The notes under the pieces are model-generated. The model searched no databases. It saw only the letters and a list, made by a program, of their open reading frames with translations, and was not told the DNA's origin. A stretch of DNA of 64,000 nucleotides from Prostheceraeus crozeri. Lineage: Eukaryota > Platyhelminthes > Polycladida > Euryleptidae. This document shows positions 1 through 12,254 of the stretch, in pieces. The position numbers and the translations under genes are program-made. Location: contig CAJQUW010008671.1 in the NCBI GenBank assembly GCA_907163375.1, positions 62,001 through 126,000 on the forward strand, in the 5' to 3' direction. The stretch's first letter is position 1. Every line of letters begins with the position of its first letter.

Positions 1-3000
1 AAAGTGTTTATTCAGTTCGGCGCTTGATTCAATTGATGACGACGACTCAACCACTAGTTCACGCACTGTAAGAGATCCAGAATAAATTGTTTCGCTGGCT
101 GTTGTGACAAGCTTTCGTTGTTACCGCTCCGCAAGAAGGCTAGTATCTTTTTCATAAGAGTGGAACGTTCGGATATTCTGACATTCCATTGATCGGAAAA
201 AGTAGTGGTGAAATTCTATTTCTAGTTTTATGCTGACGAAGTCATATACTCCAGGATATGACGTCTATGGACGAAGTCAATAACATGTTCCGGGGCTACT
301 AGGTCAACTTCGCGCCGATTGAGACGGACCAAACCGTGGTTACTGGAAGAACTACATGTACATCACACATTTTTTTGAATCGTTTCCAGTTCACTAGAAG
401 GAAACGCACGCGATGCTCAATTCAGTCCCTATCCTGGAAAATTCCTAAATTAGGTTAACTTTGAGCTTGCAAGGCACGCAGTAGGATGAGGACTGAATTG
501 CACATCCTTTCTGATTATTTATCACTACTTTTTTGTGCTGACTGCGTATAAGAGTGAACATCTTGGATGCTACGCCCATGCTTGAAATAAGAGAATGAGA
601 TGGTTAAATTTGGTCGCTCCGGTTGTCACTCCGGTTACAAGGAATTTCTTACTCCACGATAAATGAAAATTTAAAAATAAGAATTAACTTATGTTTACAT
701 TAAGAAAAGAAACAGCGAAAATATCCGTAAAATTTCCGCAGCTCCCCATAGTGATGTTGCTGGTCTCGAATGGGAGGGCGATAACTCCCACGATGAGCCT
801 GCTCCACTTCACATCAAAATTCAAGAATTCTCTGGTTTGATAGACATGACTCCATCACTTTATGATGTTAGATACTTCACAAATGATATAATAATTCTCA
901 TGAAACATTTCAGCTATTCACCATAGCTCATTACTTTTAATCAGGGATGCGGAGTCCTATCATTTTGACGGGACTCCGACTCCGGGGGTTGATAGAACTC
1001 CGGCTTTTGATAGGACTTCGACTCCAGGTGGCAAGTACATAAAGCCTAGTTTTTTTTTAAAAAACTGCTAACTTACATTATAGATAATTATAGGCTTAAC
1101 TGAACCTATCTTTGGTGATCATTGCTGTATCAATTATCAATCATTTTCGATGAAAGTCTGTCAAATGTCGCTTTAATTTGGATGCATGCGACTCGGTTCC
1201 TCCCAACTTGTTGATGTGTGATTCACACATTTTTCTCCACTCCCTACCAGGCAGGGAAATCCACGTCCTTCTTCAAAATATGAGTACACTTTCGATTTTA
1301 ATATGTACTTTGGAGGAGCCATCACACATGATTAACGTGAGGGTTAGAAATAATGCTTTCAAACAAACTAGTATTTCATTTTTGTCTCTGATGTGACCTT
1401 TAGTGCGTAGGTGTGATCGAGGCTAGGAAGGCTTGTCTTCTCTACTAAATCAGCGAGTTAAAAGACAATCCTTATTCGCTGTCACGGTTCCTCAACTATT
1501 ACAAGCTCTGCATTCAGTAGTATCTCCTTACTTCAGTTTGACGGAGAAAGTTGACATCAAGACAGTGACAGCTATATGCACGAAAATAAATAATTTGCTT
1601 GTATTATATTTCGGGTCTAGTTATAGGCCCCGAAATGAAAAGCAAAAATGATAGGACTCCGGGACTCCGACCGCATCTGCATCGATATTATGTCATTCAC
1701 AGTTAACATGAAAAATCATTTTGATCAACAGAGCAGGCGAGTGCATACGAAATTATAGGGAATTTGACTGTCTGTGACATTTCCTGGAATAATTGTTTTC
1801 TCTTGAATAACCGATGTAGTCTTTGGACATTTTTTATAAATTTTGGTTCATTCACAATTCCAGGAATTCTCGAAATATTGAATTGGCGGTTACGTAAGTT
1901 ACTACATATGAACAAACATTGAAACAATTAAGCTCTTAATCATGCTCTTAATTATATATGGTAATATTCATCGCCTGTCTTTCCCTCTAAAATCCAGCGT
2001 TGCTTGGAACGAATTTCGATGGTTTTGGATCGGAAATGTCCGGTTTCGAACTGTTCATTGACACTATGTTGCAACAACAGCTCCACTCACGAAAAAAACT
2101 CATGTTTTCTATGAAAATGAAGAGTTATGCGTTTCAAAAAGAAAGATGTGTGTTGTGTTCTGAGAGAATGCTGAAGCGCACATCTCTGAAGGTAATTGAA
2201 ATGCTCCTTACACGAGAGAGGAAGATATTCCTAATCTTTGTGATTTTACTTCTTCCGATGGTCACCTAAACCATTCGCTTCAAAGAAACTGATTTTTTCT
2301 CAATTAAAAACGCGCACAATTAAAAGCGAATGCAAGGATGATATCTAAATTAAAGCTGGGTTCTGACGCATGTTCATACACATTAAGTACATCTGCAAGG
2401 CATTTGTTTAAATATTTCATATACCGCATTCCTTAGCTGCTGGAGTTGGAAAGACTCCTGCGGCAATTTAAAATTAATACACAATCACATGATTTTTTTT
2501 TGAACAAATTTATGAATGTAAAACGGGTTGACTACATCAAGGTGTTAGCGTGAATTTTCAAATCCTTCCCGGAATAACTTATCATGTTTGATTATTTCAT
2601 TATATCCTGCGTCTTTTGGCTCAAAACATGGCCAAATATATGCATGCCCGTTTTTCCAGGTTGTTGCGCTATTAGAACAACAAAATTGTGCGAACAAAAG
2701 CATCGTATAATTTTTTGTCATAGAGTTTAATTTTCATCATATATGTAATCATCTTTTTACTTGCTGCAGTTAAAATTATTGTCAACTTTGAGATGTTTGT
2801 GAATAATTCGCATTATAACGTGGTAAAAGCATTATTTAATCATCCAACTTTGGACATCACAGTTTATTGATTACTGTCAACTGAACTACTAATGGTGCTT
2901 CAACCTAGTGATCGAAATTTACTTATACTTTGAGAAATCTGAGATTATGCAAAATGGCCCTAATTCAGAAGAAGACTTTTAGTAAAATGTCCTCATCGTA

Positions 3001-3646
3001 GCAATGCAATTTCAAGGTGTAGGCTACATGCGTCAGTCGATGAAAAATTCATCTACAAAATTCATCTACAACGAATGTTGAGCTTTAGCAGACTTTCAGA
3101 AGAACCGCTGCTTGGACAAAATCCGCTTTTATAAATGAAATTATCTCATTGCTAATCCACCACGCCTTGGCTCCACTGTGTGGGAGGGGAGGCTGAGCGA
3201 CGCCCCTATAACGGGCCCCCGATGCCCCCTATGTCTACGCGCCTGGGACAAGATTAAGATAAAACGTGGCAATAACGAATTCGGATGTGACGTACTTCGT
3301 CATGGGTGTGAAGGAATCGACTTGTGAGAGTAATAGAAAAAGAGTAGGACGGACGGACTATAAGCTCTGACTGTGGGAAAAGTGGCACGCTATAAATCGG
3401 AAAGATGCGTGAATGAATGAAAAGTGTGAATGATGCCGCAAGGAACTGAGGGATGTCTATTGCCAATTGATGGAAAAGGTGTCAGTGCTTGAAAAATATA
3501 ATGCAACCTTGATGTATTCTCCAAGAAAGGATTGAATGTGACTGGAATGACTCAGGTCCCTCTGTGCAGTAACGTAATGGCCTTTAGCCGACTTTAAAGG
3601 TACCAACAAGATCTGCCTTGCAATGAGAAGGATGAATGTCAGGTCC
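1..3646. other. Non-coding flank, no supported gene
   Basis: I see no convincing coding exon here. All open frames are short, lack recognisable domains and have no splice context. The stretch holds a candidate inverted-repeat-ended element (947-1677) and a GC-rich patch at about 3165-3245 that looks like a decayed repeat. It lies upstream of the DRC10-like gene, so it could include untranslated exons or promoter sequence that cannot be recognised by eye. Confidence 0.5.
947..1677. repeat. Candidate non-autonomous element with inverted ends
   Basis: The left end carries GATGCGGAGTCCTATCATTT (from 947). The right end (about 1645-1677) carries the reverse complement of a very similar sequence, with one extra GGACTCCG-type unit. 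Extra copies of the GGACTCC word lie just inside the left end (970-1030). The ~730-bp interior has no domain I recognise. This is compatible with a MITE-like element, but I could not identify a clean target-site duplication. Confidence 0.35.
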
Positions 3647-4237
3647 TTACTGTTCATGTGAGTGAACTGCAAGAGATTGTTTGAATAAATGATTTATTAC
3701 CTCGACAAGTCTCTGGATAACCGGAACTAGCCTGCTACCGCCCACTCTAAATATAAAGAAGTCAAAAACTCGAAAACTATCATAGGTGTTCACGTCGTCC
3801 CAAGTTTCGAGGAGTGCTTTAGCCTTGGAATACGTAAGAGCTGGCTCGCGAAGTAGACGTCTCTGAATCTCACCCTCATTGACACCAGCGATGATACGAT
3901 CCTTGAGCTGCGATTGAAGATCAGCACCAAAATTGCATTTGGCAGCTTGCTGTTGTAGTCGAAGTAGGAATTGCCTGAGTGTCTCATCTCCCCGATGCGA
4001 AAGATTGTGAAAGCGCTCACGCTCTGTAGCTTCGAAGTGGACAGGACGCAGATGACTCATCAGTAGTTGCTTCAATTCGGAGACTTTCTTGGTGCCTAGG
4101 TCATCAGGAAAGGCGAGGTCCTTGAGGAGGTCGTAGGCTTCTCCACCAATCATGGTCAGGTAAAACGCTGTTTCGTTCTTAGCGTCGATAGAGTCGTTGG
4201 TTTGGACGTAGTAGGAAAATCTTTCATGCCAGTTCAA
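3647..4237 (-). pseudogene. Ty3/gypsy-type retrotransposon gag fragment
   Basis: About 196 codons resemble the retrotransposon gag family. There is an N-terminal aromatic-rich segment (NWHERFSYYV), then a helical region with GGEAYDLLKDLAFP, and then the conserved core FHNLSHRGDETLRQFLLRL, AAKCNFG and LKDRIIAGVNE. The frame stays open upstream to about 4300 without an ATG, so the N-terminus is missing or diverged. No zinc knuckle, protease, RT or integrase follows downstream on the minus strand, so this is a truncated relic. The family assignment rests on the gag core; the host clade cannot be fixed from it. Confidence 0.72.
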
Positions 4238-6064
4238 ATCTCCGGCTGGGTTATTAACGTCTATCTTCTCTATAGCCGAGAAGCTCCTTTGTACGAGCGT
4301 ATGTCACGTGCCACTTAAAGCAGCCATATCCATGCATAAATCTTGACATAGATACACTACATAAGAAAAGTGTTCCACAGCAAAATGAGATGAAGAGTTT
4401 CAAATATCTAGGCTTGTTGTCATGAATTGCTTCATAGTTGACAGGGAAGCGGGAGCAATTTTTCGTTGGTGAGTGGGCTGTAATTTTGTATTACACTGTT
4501 TTTTTTTACATTCAAGCTCAAGTTTTTTTACCCATCATAACATTGTTGTTGTGCCCATCATAACATCATGCCCATAATCCTTATTTCACTTCATCGTTGT
4601 CATGAGCCAAATGACAAATAGGTTCTCTCCAAAGTAAGACATACGCTTCATGAAATTGGGGGGACATACGCATTGGTGTGTAACTTTGACAAGATTAACT
4701 GTGATTAAGTCAATTGTTAGGAAGCAGGTAATCATTTTTTCTTCTTCCGTTACAGCTAATTTTTTGTCAACGCTTTCTGTTGATATATTAACGCTTTCTG
4801 TTGATATATTATTCTGTTGAAGGTAATACTTAGCTAAGTTTGGAATTATAGGACAATTTATTCTATGTTTTTTAGATGTAGTTGGCTTCTACCACGCATT
4901 CGACGTATGTTACCGATAAAAATATCATAATCAAAAGCTTTTGATGAACTGTGCTAAAATGATCATTGGTGAAGTTTTCGATCGAGATGGAAATTACAAA
5001 CAAAGCTGCTGATGGTAGACTTATAATTTTAAAATTTTCACCGATCAGTTCACATAAAAAAAACTTCTCACTGACTTATCAGTGAAACTTTTTATAACAA
5101 AAGTCTGTCATAAACAGCTTGGTTTATGATTTCTATCTTGATAGAAAACTTTGGAAACAACTGCTTAAAGAGAATTGTATTTTACTACGAGCGTCAATTT
5201 GATATATAATTGTGTGTTCAGCACTAAGAACTAATGCTTTAATAAGCAGTTCCACTTCAGTGTGCGATATTTTGTCGTAGATGGAAGCTTGTAATAAGTT
5301 GACATTAAGAATATTATGTCAGCACAAGCATTAATTATACCAGATGTCTCTAGAATCAATTAGCATTTTTAAGGCGGAAAGTTCATTATCAAAAACATCA
5401 TTTTACTAGCCTGAAATTGAAGGCGCTTTGCAATTAACTAGTAATTATGTCATTTATTATTTTTATGGTTGTAGTCGAGTGCAATGTCTTTCACTAGCAA
5501 CAGAGTGAGAAAGTGAGAGTAATTTGAACACGTCCCGTATAAAGTATTACAGATAAGCTCAAATCCATCAAAAATCATGTGACAATGCCCCATTGAAAAT
5601 ATAAAGACATACAAGGTGATGGATTCAAGCTATATAGACTTAATTAGACATAAAATGGCATGCAAAAAGAACTTGTATTTTTGAACATGCATTCATAGTC
5701 ATCCACAATCAAAATTACCATAGTCACATACCTGGTCAGATTACTAATTGTGAGCAGGATTTTTTGAATGGCTGGTTGACTAACCGACCTATGAAGTGAT
5801 TCCGTAAATATCGAAGTTGGCCGTCATAGAATATTAATAAGAATATTGATATTAATTATTAGCACTTTTGAAAGCACTTGCTGAAAAATTAGTAAGCATG
5901 CTAATCAGACTCGGTTGATTTTTAGGTATTTCATCTGAATGCAATAAGATTGCTCGAGTGGGACTGAAGTCATTGAAATCTAAGTGCTAAGTTACATTTG
6001 AAATTCAAATCAACAATATTGATTGGAATTTTGTTTATTCACGGAAGTAAAATTTGTCTGCTTC
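4238..6064. other. Non-coding, no gene seen
   Basis: AT-rich sequence without long frames. A short tandem duplication of CGCTTTCTGTTGATATATT lies at about 4769-4811. Nothing else could be assigned. Confidence 0.5.
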
Positions 6065-6320
6065 ACGCGATCACATAGATCAGTCATATGAAGGAATTCG
6101 CATTTAATATGTTTCATTTAAATGTCACATGGTCTATTAGATAAAATCAACTCTTAAACTTGAGTACAACTTGGGGGTCAATGTCTTCATAATTATGAAG
6201 ACATTGACCCCCAAGTTGTACTCAAGTTTAAGAGTTGATTTTATCTAATAGACCATGTGACATTTAAATGAAACATATTAAATGCGAATTCCTTCATATG
6301 GCTGATCTATGTGATCGCGT
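6065..6320. repeat. 256-bp spacerless near-perfect palindrome
   Basis: Two 128-bp arms (6065-6192 and 6193-6320) are reverse complements with no spacer; the centre is CTTCATAATTATGAAG. Reading outward I find a single mismatch, in the GATCAGTCATATG / CATATGGCTGATC segment. The outer ends are ACGCGATCAC and GTGATCGCGT. It has no coding capacity. It could be a fold-back transposable element, a head-to-head insertion or an assembly inversion artefact. Confidence 0.85.
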
Positions 6321-7043
6321 AGTTAGTAGTCTCCATTCCTTTAATTGTCTTTCGCATGCGTTGCTGTAGTTGTTGACATATTAAACAAATTCAGTAAATT
6401 CAGATGCTTATAGCCTGTGTTGGAAGTTATTCATGCTGTCAATATAGAAATTTAAAGACGATTACTTTCATTTTTTCATTTCCAATCACACTCGAAAATT
6501 GATACCATCCTCGTTCTGCTCAGAATGCTTGCTATCAGACATTAGATGAATATTTATTTTGATTTTTCTGTCCACAAATCATTAACTTCTGGAGATCGGT
6601 CGGTTTGCGATGAAACAGGCCCTTAGTCCGCCTCCAAGGGGCACAGACATTGCACACATCACGAGCAAGTGCTTTGTATTGTATCCGTGTATCAGCACGA
6701 CTGGAGGTACAATATCACCTTCGAGAGGAACAAAACCAATCCACTCCACACTCACCTCTATAGAGAGAGTCCATGGTCAATTTGTCCACTTGGTGTGAAA
6801 TGATCAAATTGTTCCAAACAGACATCCGCAGCATTTTGAAGATTGATTTTGTGCAACTTGCAGAGTAATAACATTTTCTCTTTTATTTTTTCTGCTGTTA
6901 AGTCAGGTGGCGTGAACACTGGCCTCTTGAACACAGTGGTGCAAAATAATCATTTCAAAAATTAGACCATTTTTATGATTTTTGAGAACTGAATTCAAAT
7001 AGTACCTATCTGAAGGAAGCGCTAGGCTTCATGATTTACTTTC

Positions 7044-7325
7044 TTGCAACCCCGAATATCTGAATATCCAGAAACGCCGGTTCCTCCGAAAGCTCTTGTG
7101 GTGGCTTACAATATGAAGTGCGGAAATTGTAATTGGAAGTATGTTGGTGATAGTGGAAGGATCTTGGAAGAAAGAAGAAAAGATCATGCACGCGCAATTC
7201 GTGAGTTAGACGTAGACCGATCAGAAATGGCTAAGCATGTGGCAGAAAGCGGACATTTGATTGACCATGGCAATGCAACTGTCATTGACCGTGACTGTTC
7301 TTGGAAAGGGCGAGTCGTGAAATAA
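7044..7325 (+). pseudogene. GIY-YIG endonuclease fragment (Penelope-like)
   Basis: The frame has no ATG of its own and no RT upstream. It encodes a Cys-x2-Cys pair (MKCGNC) followed by KYVGDSGRILEERRKDHARAI. This matches the C-terminal GIY-YIG-type endonuclease of Penelope-like elements, where the YVGxTxR and ExRxxxH positions are characteristic. The first GIY-like strand is degenerate and the rest of the element is absent, so it is a 3' relic. Two other Penelope-like copies lie in this window (31261-32019 with 57145-57720, and 62254-64000). Confidence 0.55.
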
Positions 7326-8609
7326 CAATCCAGTGTTAGTTATTCCATTGAGTTTGTTCGCTTTGCATAGTTCTTGGAATAACTAATCTTAGATTTTAGT
7401 CTAAGGATTATCTGTACATGAGATATCTATGACTATGACCTCAATCAGCGCTAACTTCTCCATTGTTCTCATTTTCTCATCACACGAGTGCACACGAGCT
7501 CGATGAGAATTCATCTCGAGGTCGATGAATCAATCACTTGACGAATGGAATACAAATGAATGAAGCTGAAAGAAATAGCATCGACTTTGAACAAAACTGC
7601 ATTAGCAACCCGAACATCGTCTTAGGTACCTCGAAACCATCATTGACGAAACAATGATGGATTTAAGACCCCGCTTGTGTTTAAGAGCATGCAATCCTGT
7701 TCAAAAACTTCTTTTTTCTTGCATCTCTCTTCTCGATTTACCAATGAACGACAACGTTAGTGTATGAGACTGTCGCAGTAGCTTATATCTTATATATAAA
7801 TTACGAATAGTTAGTGGAACAATAATGTTTTTGATCAAATTTGAATAGACTTCTGGTATTCCAAGATGAGAATCAATCAATCATGTAAACGGCATCAAAT
7901 AAGAAATAATTACGCATACATGTATTATATATGTAGTGAAACCCCTCTAACTTGGCACCCAAAGGGACTGTGCCAAAAGAGCTAAGTTATAGGAGTCTAG
8001 GGATAAAGGGGTTCCATCAGGAATACGGATTAAATCGGGACTGGCATCTGTTATTATTCTAATTCGAGGAGTAGCAAGCTTAGCACCTATGTATTTAGTC
8101 AAATTCTTGGTAGATTTTAGATAATAATGATATATTTGCATTCGGTAGCAATTTAACTGTAAGTAAATCCAGTCGTTATTAGGCCACTCTATTCATTACA
8201 TTAATTAGTGTCTAGCTTCTGGTGTTTCTTTTTACTTTGTCATATAAGTGCTCTAAGTGATATGGGCTTACTCCTACACAGTTGCATTAATACCTGAAAT
8301 ATTCTCTATATTTACAAAATTGCTGATATTTCAAAAGTAACATAGTTGTCCCTTTATTTTGATTTTATTCTATGTATGCGATCATGTACAATCACATTTC
8401 TTAAGGACTGAGGTCGTCCATCAATTGCTGGACGATTGATGAACCCAACACCCCTCTTCGCGTTAAAATGTCAACAATGTTAGCCATTCGAATCGTTTTC
8501 ATTCTGCATTGCAACTTACATTCCATTTTGCGCGTCATATTATCTACAACTGCTGCTGAAATTCGCAAAAATTAACAATGCCAGTGTTTTTGTTTTTTCA
8601 GATAGAATC
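7326..8609. other. Non-coding, probable 5' intron or promoter region of DRC10-like gene
   Basis: No coding exon is recognised. The polypyrimidine stretch and acceptor TTTTTTCAG ends at about 8600, eight bases before the first coding ATG. At least one untranslated 5' exon therefore probably lies upstream in this stretch or further left. Confidence 0.4.
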
Positions 8610-9083
8610 ATGGCAACTATTGCTAATATCGCCAGCGCAAAGCAAAAGAGGACGCCCCCTACCTCCAGCAAGGGGATAAGTCGCATCGATGCTGTTCGTT
8701 CTCTAGAGCCAGCTCGAAAAAAATTGACTACGTTGGAGACTCAAAGAGTGATGGCAGTACTTGATGACTGCATTAAACGATCCATGATCTTATCTGCTCT
8801 TCCGTCCTTGTTGGATAATGTCAATGATTATGCAATTGTCCTTGGTCGCGAATTGGTAGCTCTACTTGAAGAGCACAGTCAGATTCGCGTTGAATACGCT
8901 CAGTATTCAGCAAAATTAGACGTTATCCTCGGGCGTGAAAAACCAGCAAAAACTGCAGCCGAACTCATAAGCGAAGAGGACTTCTGGACTCGGCCGCGTT
9001 CCAGGTCAACTGCTAGTAATAAGAGCACGATGAGCAGTAACGTGGTAGTCAATGAAACAGCTGAAGAACTTCGACCACAACAG
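8610..9083 (+). CDS. DRC10: DRC10/IQCD-like protein, first coding exon
   Basis: The ATG at 8610 follows a splice acceptor and is the first in frame. The exon encodes about 158 residues. A basic N-terminal tail is followed by KLTTLETQRVMAVLDDCI, which is the conserved opening of the DRC10 (IQ-domain protein D) family, a subunit of the nexin-dynein regulatory complex of motile cilia. A helical segment and a Ser-rich stretch follow. The exon ends CAACAG and is followed by the donor GTTTGT, in phase 0. The next exon I can support starts at 9912; a weak extra acceptor at 9284 has no in-phase donor. Codon use and composition differ from the Polintons, as expected for a host gene. Confidence 0.75.
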
Positions 9084-9911
9084 GTTTGTACATTATTCTT
9101 TGAGTCCAGAATATACTGTGCAATGATATCAGGACTTGAACTAATAAATTATAAGATTACTGTGATTCAAATAAAGCAACTACTCTGAATAAAGTACCTT
9201 AGAGCCAATGCTTTCTGTCAGTTATCAGAGAAATGTTATCTACGTCTTCGTTGTGGTCTCTCAACTGCTAACGATAAATTTCAGACTGCCGCTTTGCTTG
9301 AGTACAAGTCGCAAATAACCTGTATAGAGGGGATACGACATATTATAGAATTGTGTTTTCGTAGTCAGATGCTCACGTGCGAGTTTAGTCATCAAATTCA
9401 TGCCACGAAATGTGCATTGTGATTATCTACTTAATCTGCTTCATCCATCCGTTGTGTTGGATCTTCTTCGCGTAATTGTTTCTGAAAATTCTAAGGACAT
9501 TACATTTCACGTTGGTTCTTCCTGGGATCAGGCTTAAATTGGCGTTTAATGGAAATATTATCGTTTTTAGTATATCACATTCTAATCAGTGAAGGAGCAT
9601 TATGATGCTCGAATTTTTTATATGCGGCTATCTTATTAATCTACAACCATAGAGCACCTGAATGAAATTTAGATATTCTCTCAAATATACTTTCTCAAAA
9701 CTCATTGTAAGTGCTGATGATGCACACTGTGATGCAATTGAAATCAAGTATCGTTTATAAAAAAAGTAATATCAGCAAATTATCTTGACTCTTTCCAAAT
9801 CCCATCATTATGCTTCACTGTCTATATTAGCCGATGGAATTAAGAATTATATATAATAAGAATAAGAAAGATATAATTAAGAATTATAATAAGAATTATT
9901 ATTATCTTCAG

Positions 9912-10262
9912 CCGGAAATTGAGAGCAAGCTGAGAGAGTTCTTACCACGTTTGCAATTCTCAACTCGTTCAATTCTTCGAGCATTCCGTAACAATCCAGC
10001 AGCCGTCACTGCCGTTATCGGTGGTGGAGCTGCTCAGGTAACTGGCGAACGATTGGAGAGGACAGAGGATTCTCGTGGATTGCTTGAGCAAATGCAATTC
10101 ATGAAAGACATAATGATGCTGCGTCTTATGACCACTCCCGCAGAGAAAGCAGATAAACTCGCATATCTTCGAGAAGTTAGCGAGAGGGAACGAGCCAACA
10201 CCGTCGTCATCGATAAGCTGGCTATGGAACTTCAAAGCGCAGTCAATGACAAAGATATGGAG
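9912..10262 (+). CDS. DRC10: DRC10/IQCD-like protein, second recognised coding exon
   Basis: The exon is flanked by acceptor TATCTTCAG and donor GTAAGG, phase 0 at both ends. It encodes 117 residues, mostly helical, including LRAFRNNPAAV and LMTTPAEKADKLAYLREVSE. The latter corresponds to the DRC10 family segment between the N-terminal motif and the long C-terminal coiled coil. The last codons (NDKDME) continue smoothly into the exon at 59805, so the intron between them is about 49.5 kb and contains both Polintons. Confidence 0.8.
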
Positions 10263-10698
10263 GTAAGGATCTTTCAACATTGTGCTACTCACATTACATG
10301 GTTTTCAAAAAAGAACTTGCGAAGCTTCGAGATTCGATTCGATTAGAAATTGTGATTCGAGAAAATTCGAATCGGTTCGGCTCGACTGAAAAAAATATCG
10401 GTTCAAATTTTTTGCGATTTATGACTCTCGTTCGACACGGCTCAAGCATGGCGATGTAATAAACTTGTGATGTTGTGTTTTCACTGAAAGCGGCTGAAGA
10501 CGTGGGTTGCTAAATATGAGTTAGTCGAAGCCGTTGGTGAGTCTTTCACATGAATGTCAGCATTGTGTTAACTGGTTCTCACGGTTAGCTCGGGCTCCCG
10601 AAAAATATTTGGCGGTATCATGAGTTCGAGCTTCCATGTCTTCATTTCTAAGCCCGGGCAAATCTAAGATTGTATTATGGTGCTTAAATTTGCATGTC

Positions 10699-10704
10699 TT
10701 CGCA
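10699..10704. repeat. Target-site duplication of Polinton 1, left copy
   Basis: TTCGCA immediately precedes the first TIR base; the identical hexamer follows the last TIR base at 30052-30057. Confidence 0.95.
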
Positions 10705-11305
10705 AGTAATGGTCAAAAGACAGTTCCAGGACAGGACACCCATAAAAATAAAAAAAATTGGTATCTTTAAAAACGACATAAATTCATGAATTTAGTCCCT
10801 TTTTCAGGTTTTTAAGACCTGAATTCATGAATTTAGTCCATTCAAAAAGTACCATTTTTCAAAAAATGGTATTTTTAAAAACAACATAAATTCATGAATT
10901 TGAACCCTTTTTCAGGTTATGAAGACCTAAATTCATAAATTTAAGCGTTTTTAAAAATACCCAGTTTTTCAAATTTTTCAAAATCTCAAATTTGAGAATT
11001 ACAATTTTTACCTTGAAAATCATGACCGTTCCAGGACACCGAAAAATCAGAAAAGTTAAGAATCTCAAATTTGTGAATTACAATTTTTACCTTGAAAATC
11101 ATGACCGTTCTAGGACACCGAAAATCATAAAAGTTGAGAATTTCAAATTCATGAGTTTAGACGTTTTTCAGGTTTTTAAAATATATCATGTGACTAAAAA
11201 TATTTCTTTAAAAATGGATGAAACAAAAGTGGAAGGAACTTCAGAAATGAATGAAACAAAAATGGAAGGAACCTCAAGAATATATCCTTCGTTATCTCAA
11301 TTAAA
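10705..11305 (+). repeat. Left TIR of Polinton 1
   Basis: It is the same length as its partner with no indels seen; I noticed one T/C difference near 10770. It contains several copies of the palindrome AAATTCATGAATTT and a ~79-bp internal direct repeat (from about 10996 and 11075) carrying the words AAATCATGACCGTTC and GGACACCGAAAA. The TIR includes the promoter and first ~31 codons of the terminal membrane-protein gene (ATG at 11214). The reading frame is cut off here at the TIR edge, so only the right copy is a full gene. Confidence 0.95.
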
Positions 11306-12254
11306 CTTTTACGGAGCAGCGTGTCTTCTTTCTTTCTTTCTCTCTCTCTCGTTCCTGTCTGTTACAGGAATATTGTATTCACAATGCATTCTTTAAAACA
11401 ATTGCTTGTCTTCAATGAGAATAATTCCCATATGCTTTTAATAGAATGACCTTGAACGCTAATGGAAAAATACACCAACTATCGAACCATGTCGGCACTT
11501 TTTATCGACAAACTTTCTGACATCGGCGCGACAGTTGGTGTATTTTTCCATTCAAGCAATGTCGCATGAATGATTGTTATTGAAACCAAAATGAAGAGAA
11601 ATGCTCAATCATTTCTCTTCTCTCTCATATGTCTATTGTCTTTAGATTGTACTTGTTCTTTTGTTCTCATAGTGTGAATGAGATTTCACAACTCGCATTA
11701 TGCGCTATTGTTTGTGATTTCCTTCACCCCTATCAGCTGAAACAATTTTAACAGCTGCTACACGCTAATTCTTTTGAGAAATGACTGAAATAGATTTTAT
11801 TCCATTTAAAATGAGTAACATTAGAGACATTCTAAAAATATACAGCAAACAAAACCACATGAAATTTCGATTTAAATGAGATTGCTAAGCAATTGGGAAA
11901 AAAAGAATTTTCACATATTGATGAGTAATGAATTACTATTGTTAAAAGATGAGCGAAACAAGAAACTCTATGTAGTTAAACACTAACACAATGCAACAAT
12001 GTAACGTTTAAATTTAGATTAAATTAAATAATTTCAAAATCGAATAAGTAGTAAAGAAAGACATCATTAGAGACCAGTTTTAAATCAATACCCCCCCCCA
12101 AGTAGTAAGGAAAGTCATCATTATAAAAATGTTTTAAATCAATACCCCCTTCTGACTAAGTAGTAAAGAAAGACATCATTAGAGACCAGTTTTAAATCAA
12201 TACCCCCCACCCCTGTCTTCTAGGGGCTCCCTTAAGAAATTTTTTTATTATAAA
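11306..12254. other. Degenerate segment with protease-gene relic, hairpin and repeats
   Basis: Between the left TIR and the protease lies sequence less AT-rich than the rest of the element. It holds a pyrimidine microsatellite (about 11325-11352) and a perfect 20-bp inverted repeat (11461-11480 with 11533-11552, core GGAAAAATACACCAACT). A decayed copy of the protease N-terminus starts at ATG 11811. Three ~50-bp direct repeats ending TTTTAAATCAATACCCCC lie at about 12046-12098, 12100-12149 and 12158-12208. It looks like a partially duplicated and eroded terminus with a possible nested small insertion. Confidence 0.6.
11811..11960 (+). pseudogene. Decayed duplicate of the protease N-terminus
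   Basis: From ATG 11811 the sequence parallels the start of the protease at 12255: MSNI start, a K-rich helix and a later NELxxL segment. Stops and shifts interrupt it within about 25 codons. It suggests that a tandem duplication involving the ~50-bp repeats between the two copies created or erased a protease copy. Confidence 0.55.

Noticed and set aside
9285-9321. Possible small DRC10 exon after TTTCAG at 9284
   Set aside because: The only nearby donor gives a 37-nt exon that breaks the phase-0 join between 9083 and 9912.
10992-11396. 134-codon frame in the left TIR of Polinton 1
   Set aside because: It is the mirror image of the right TIR; most of it is ~79-bp DNA repeat translated by chance, and only 11214-11305 matches the start of the terminal gene, cut at the TIR edge.
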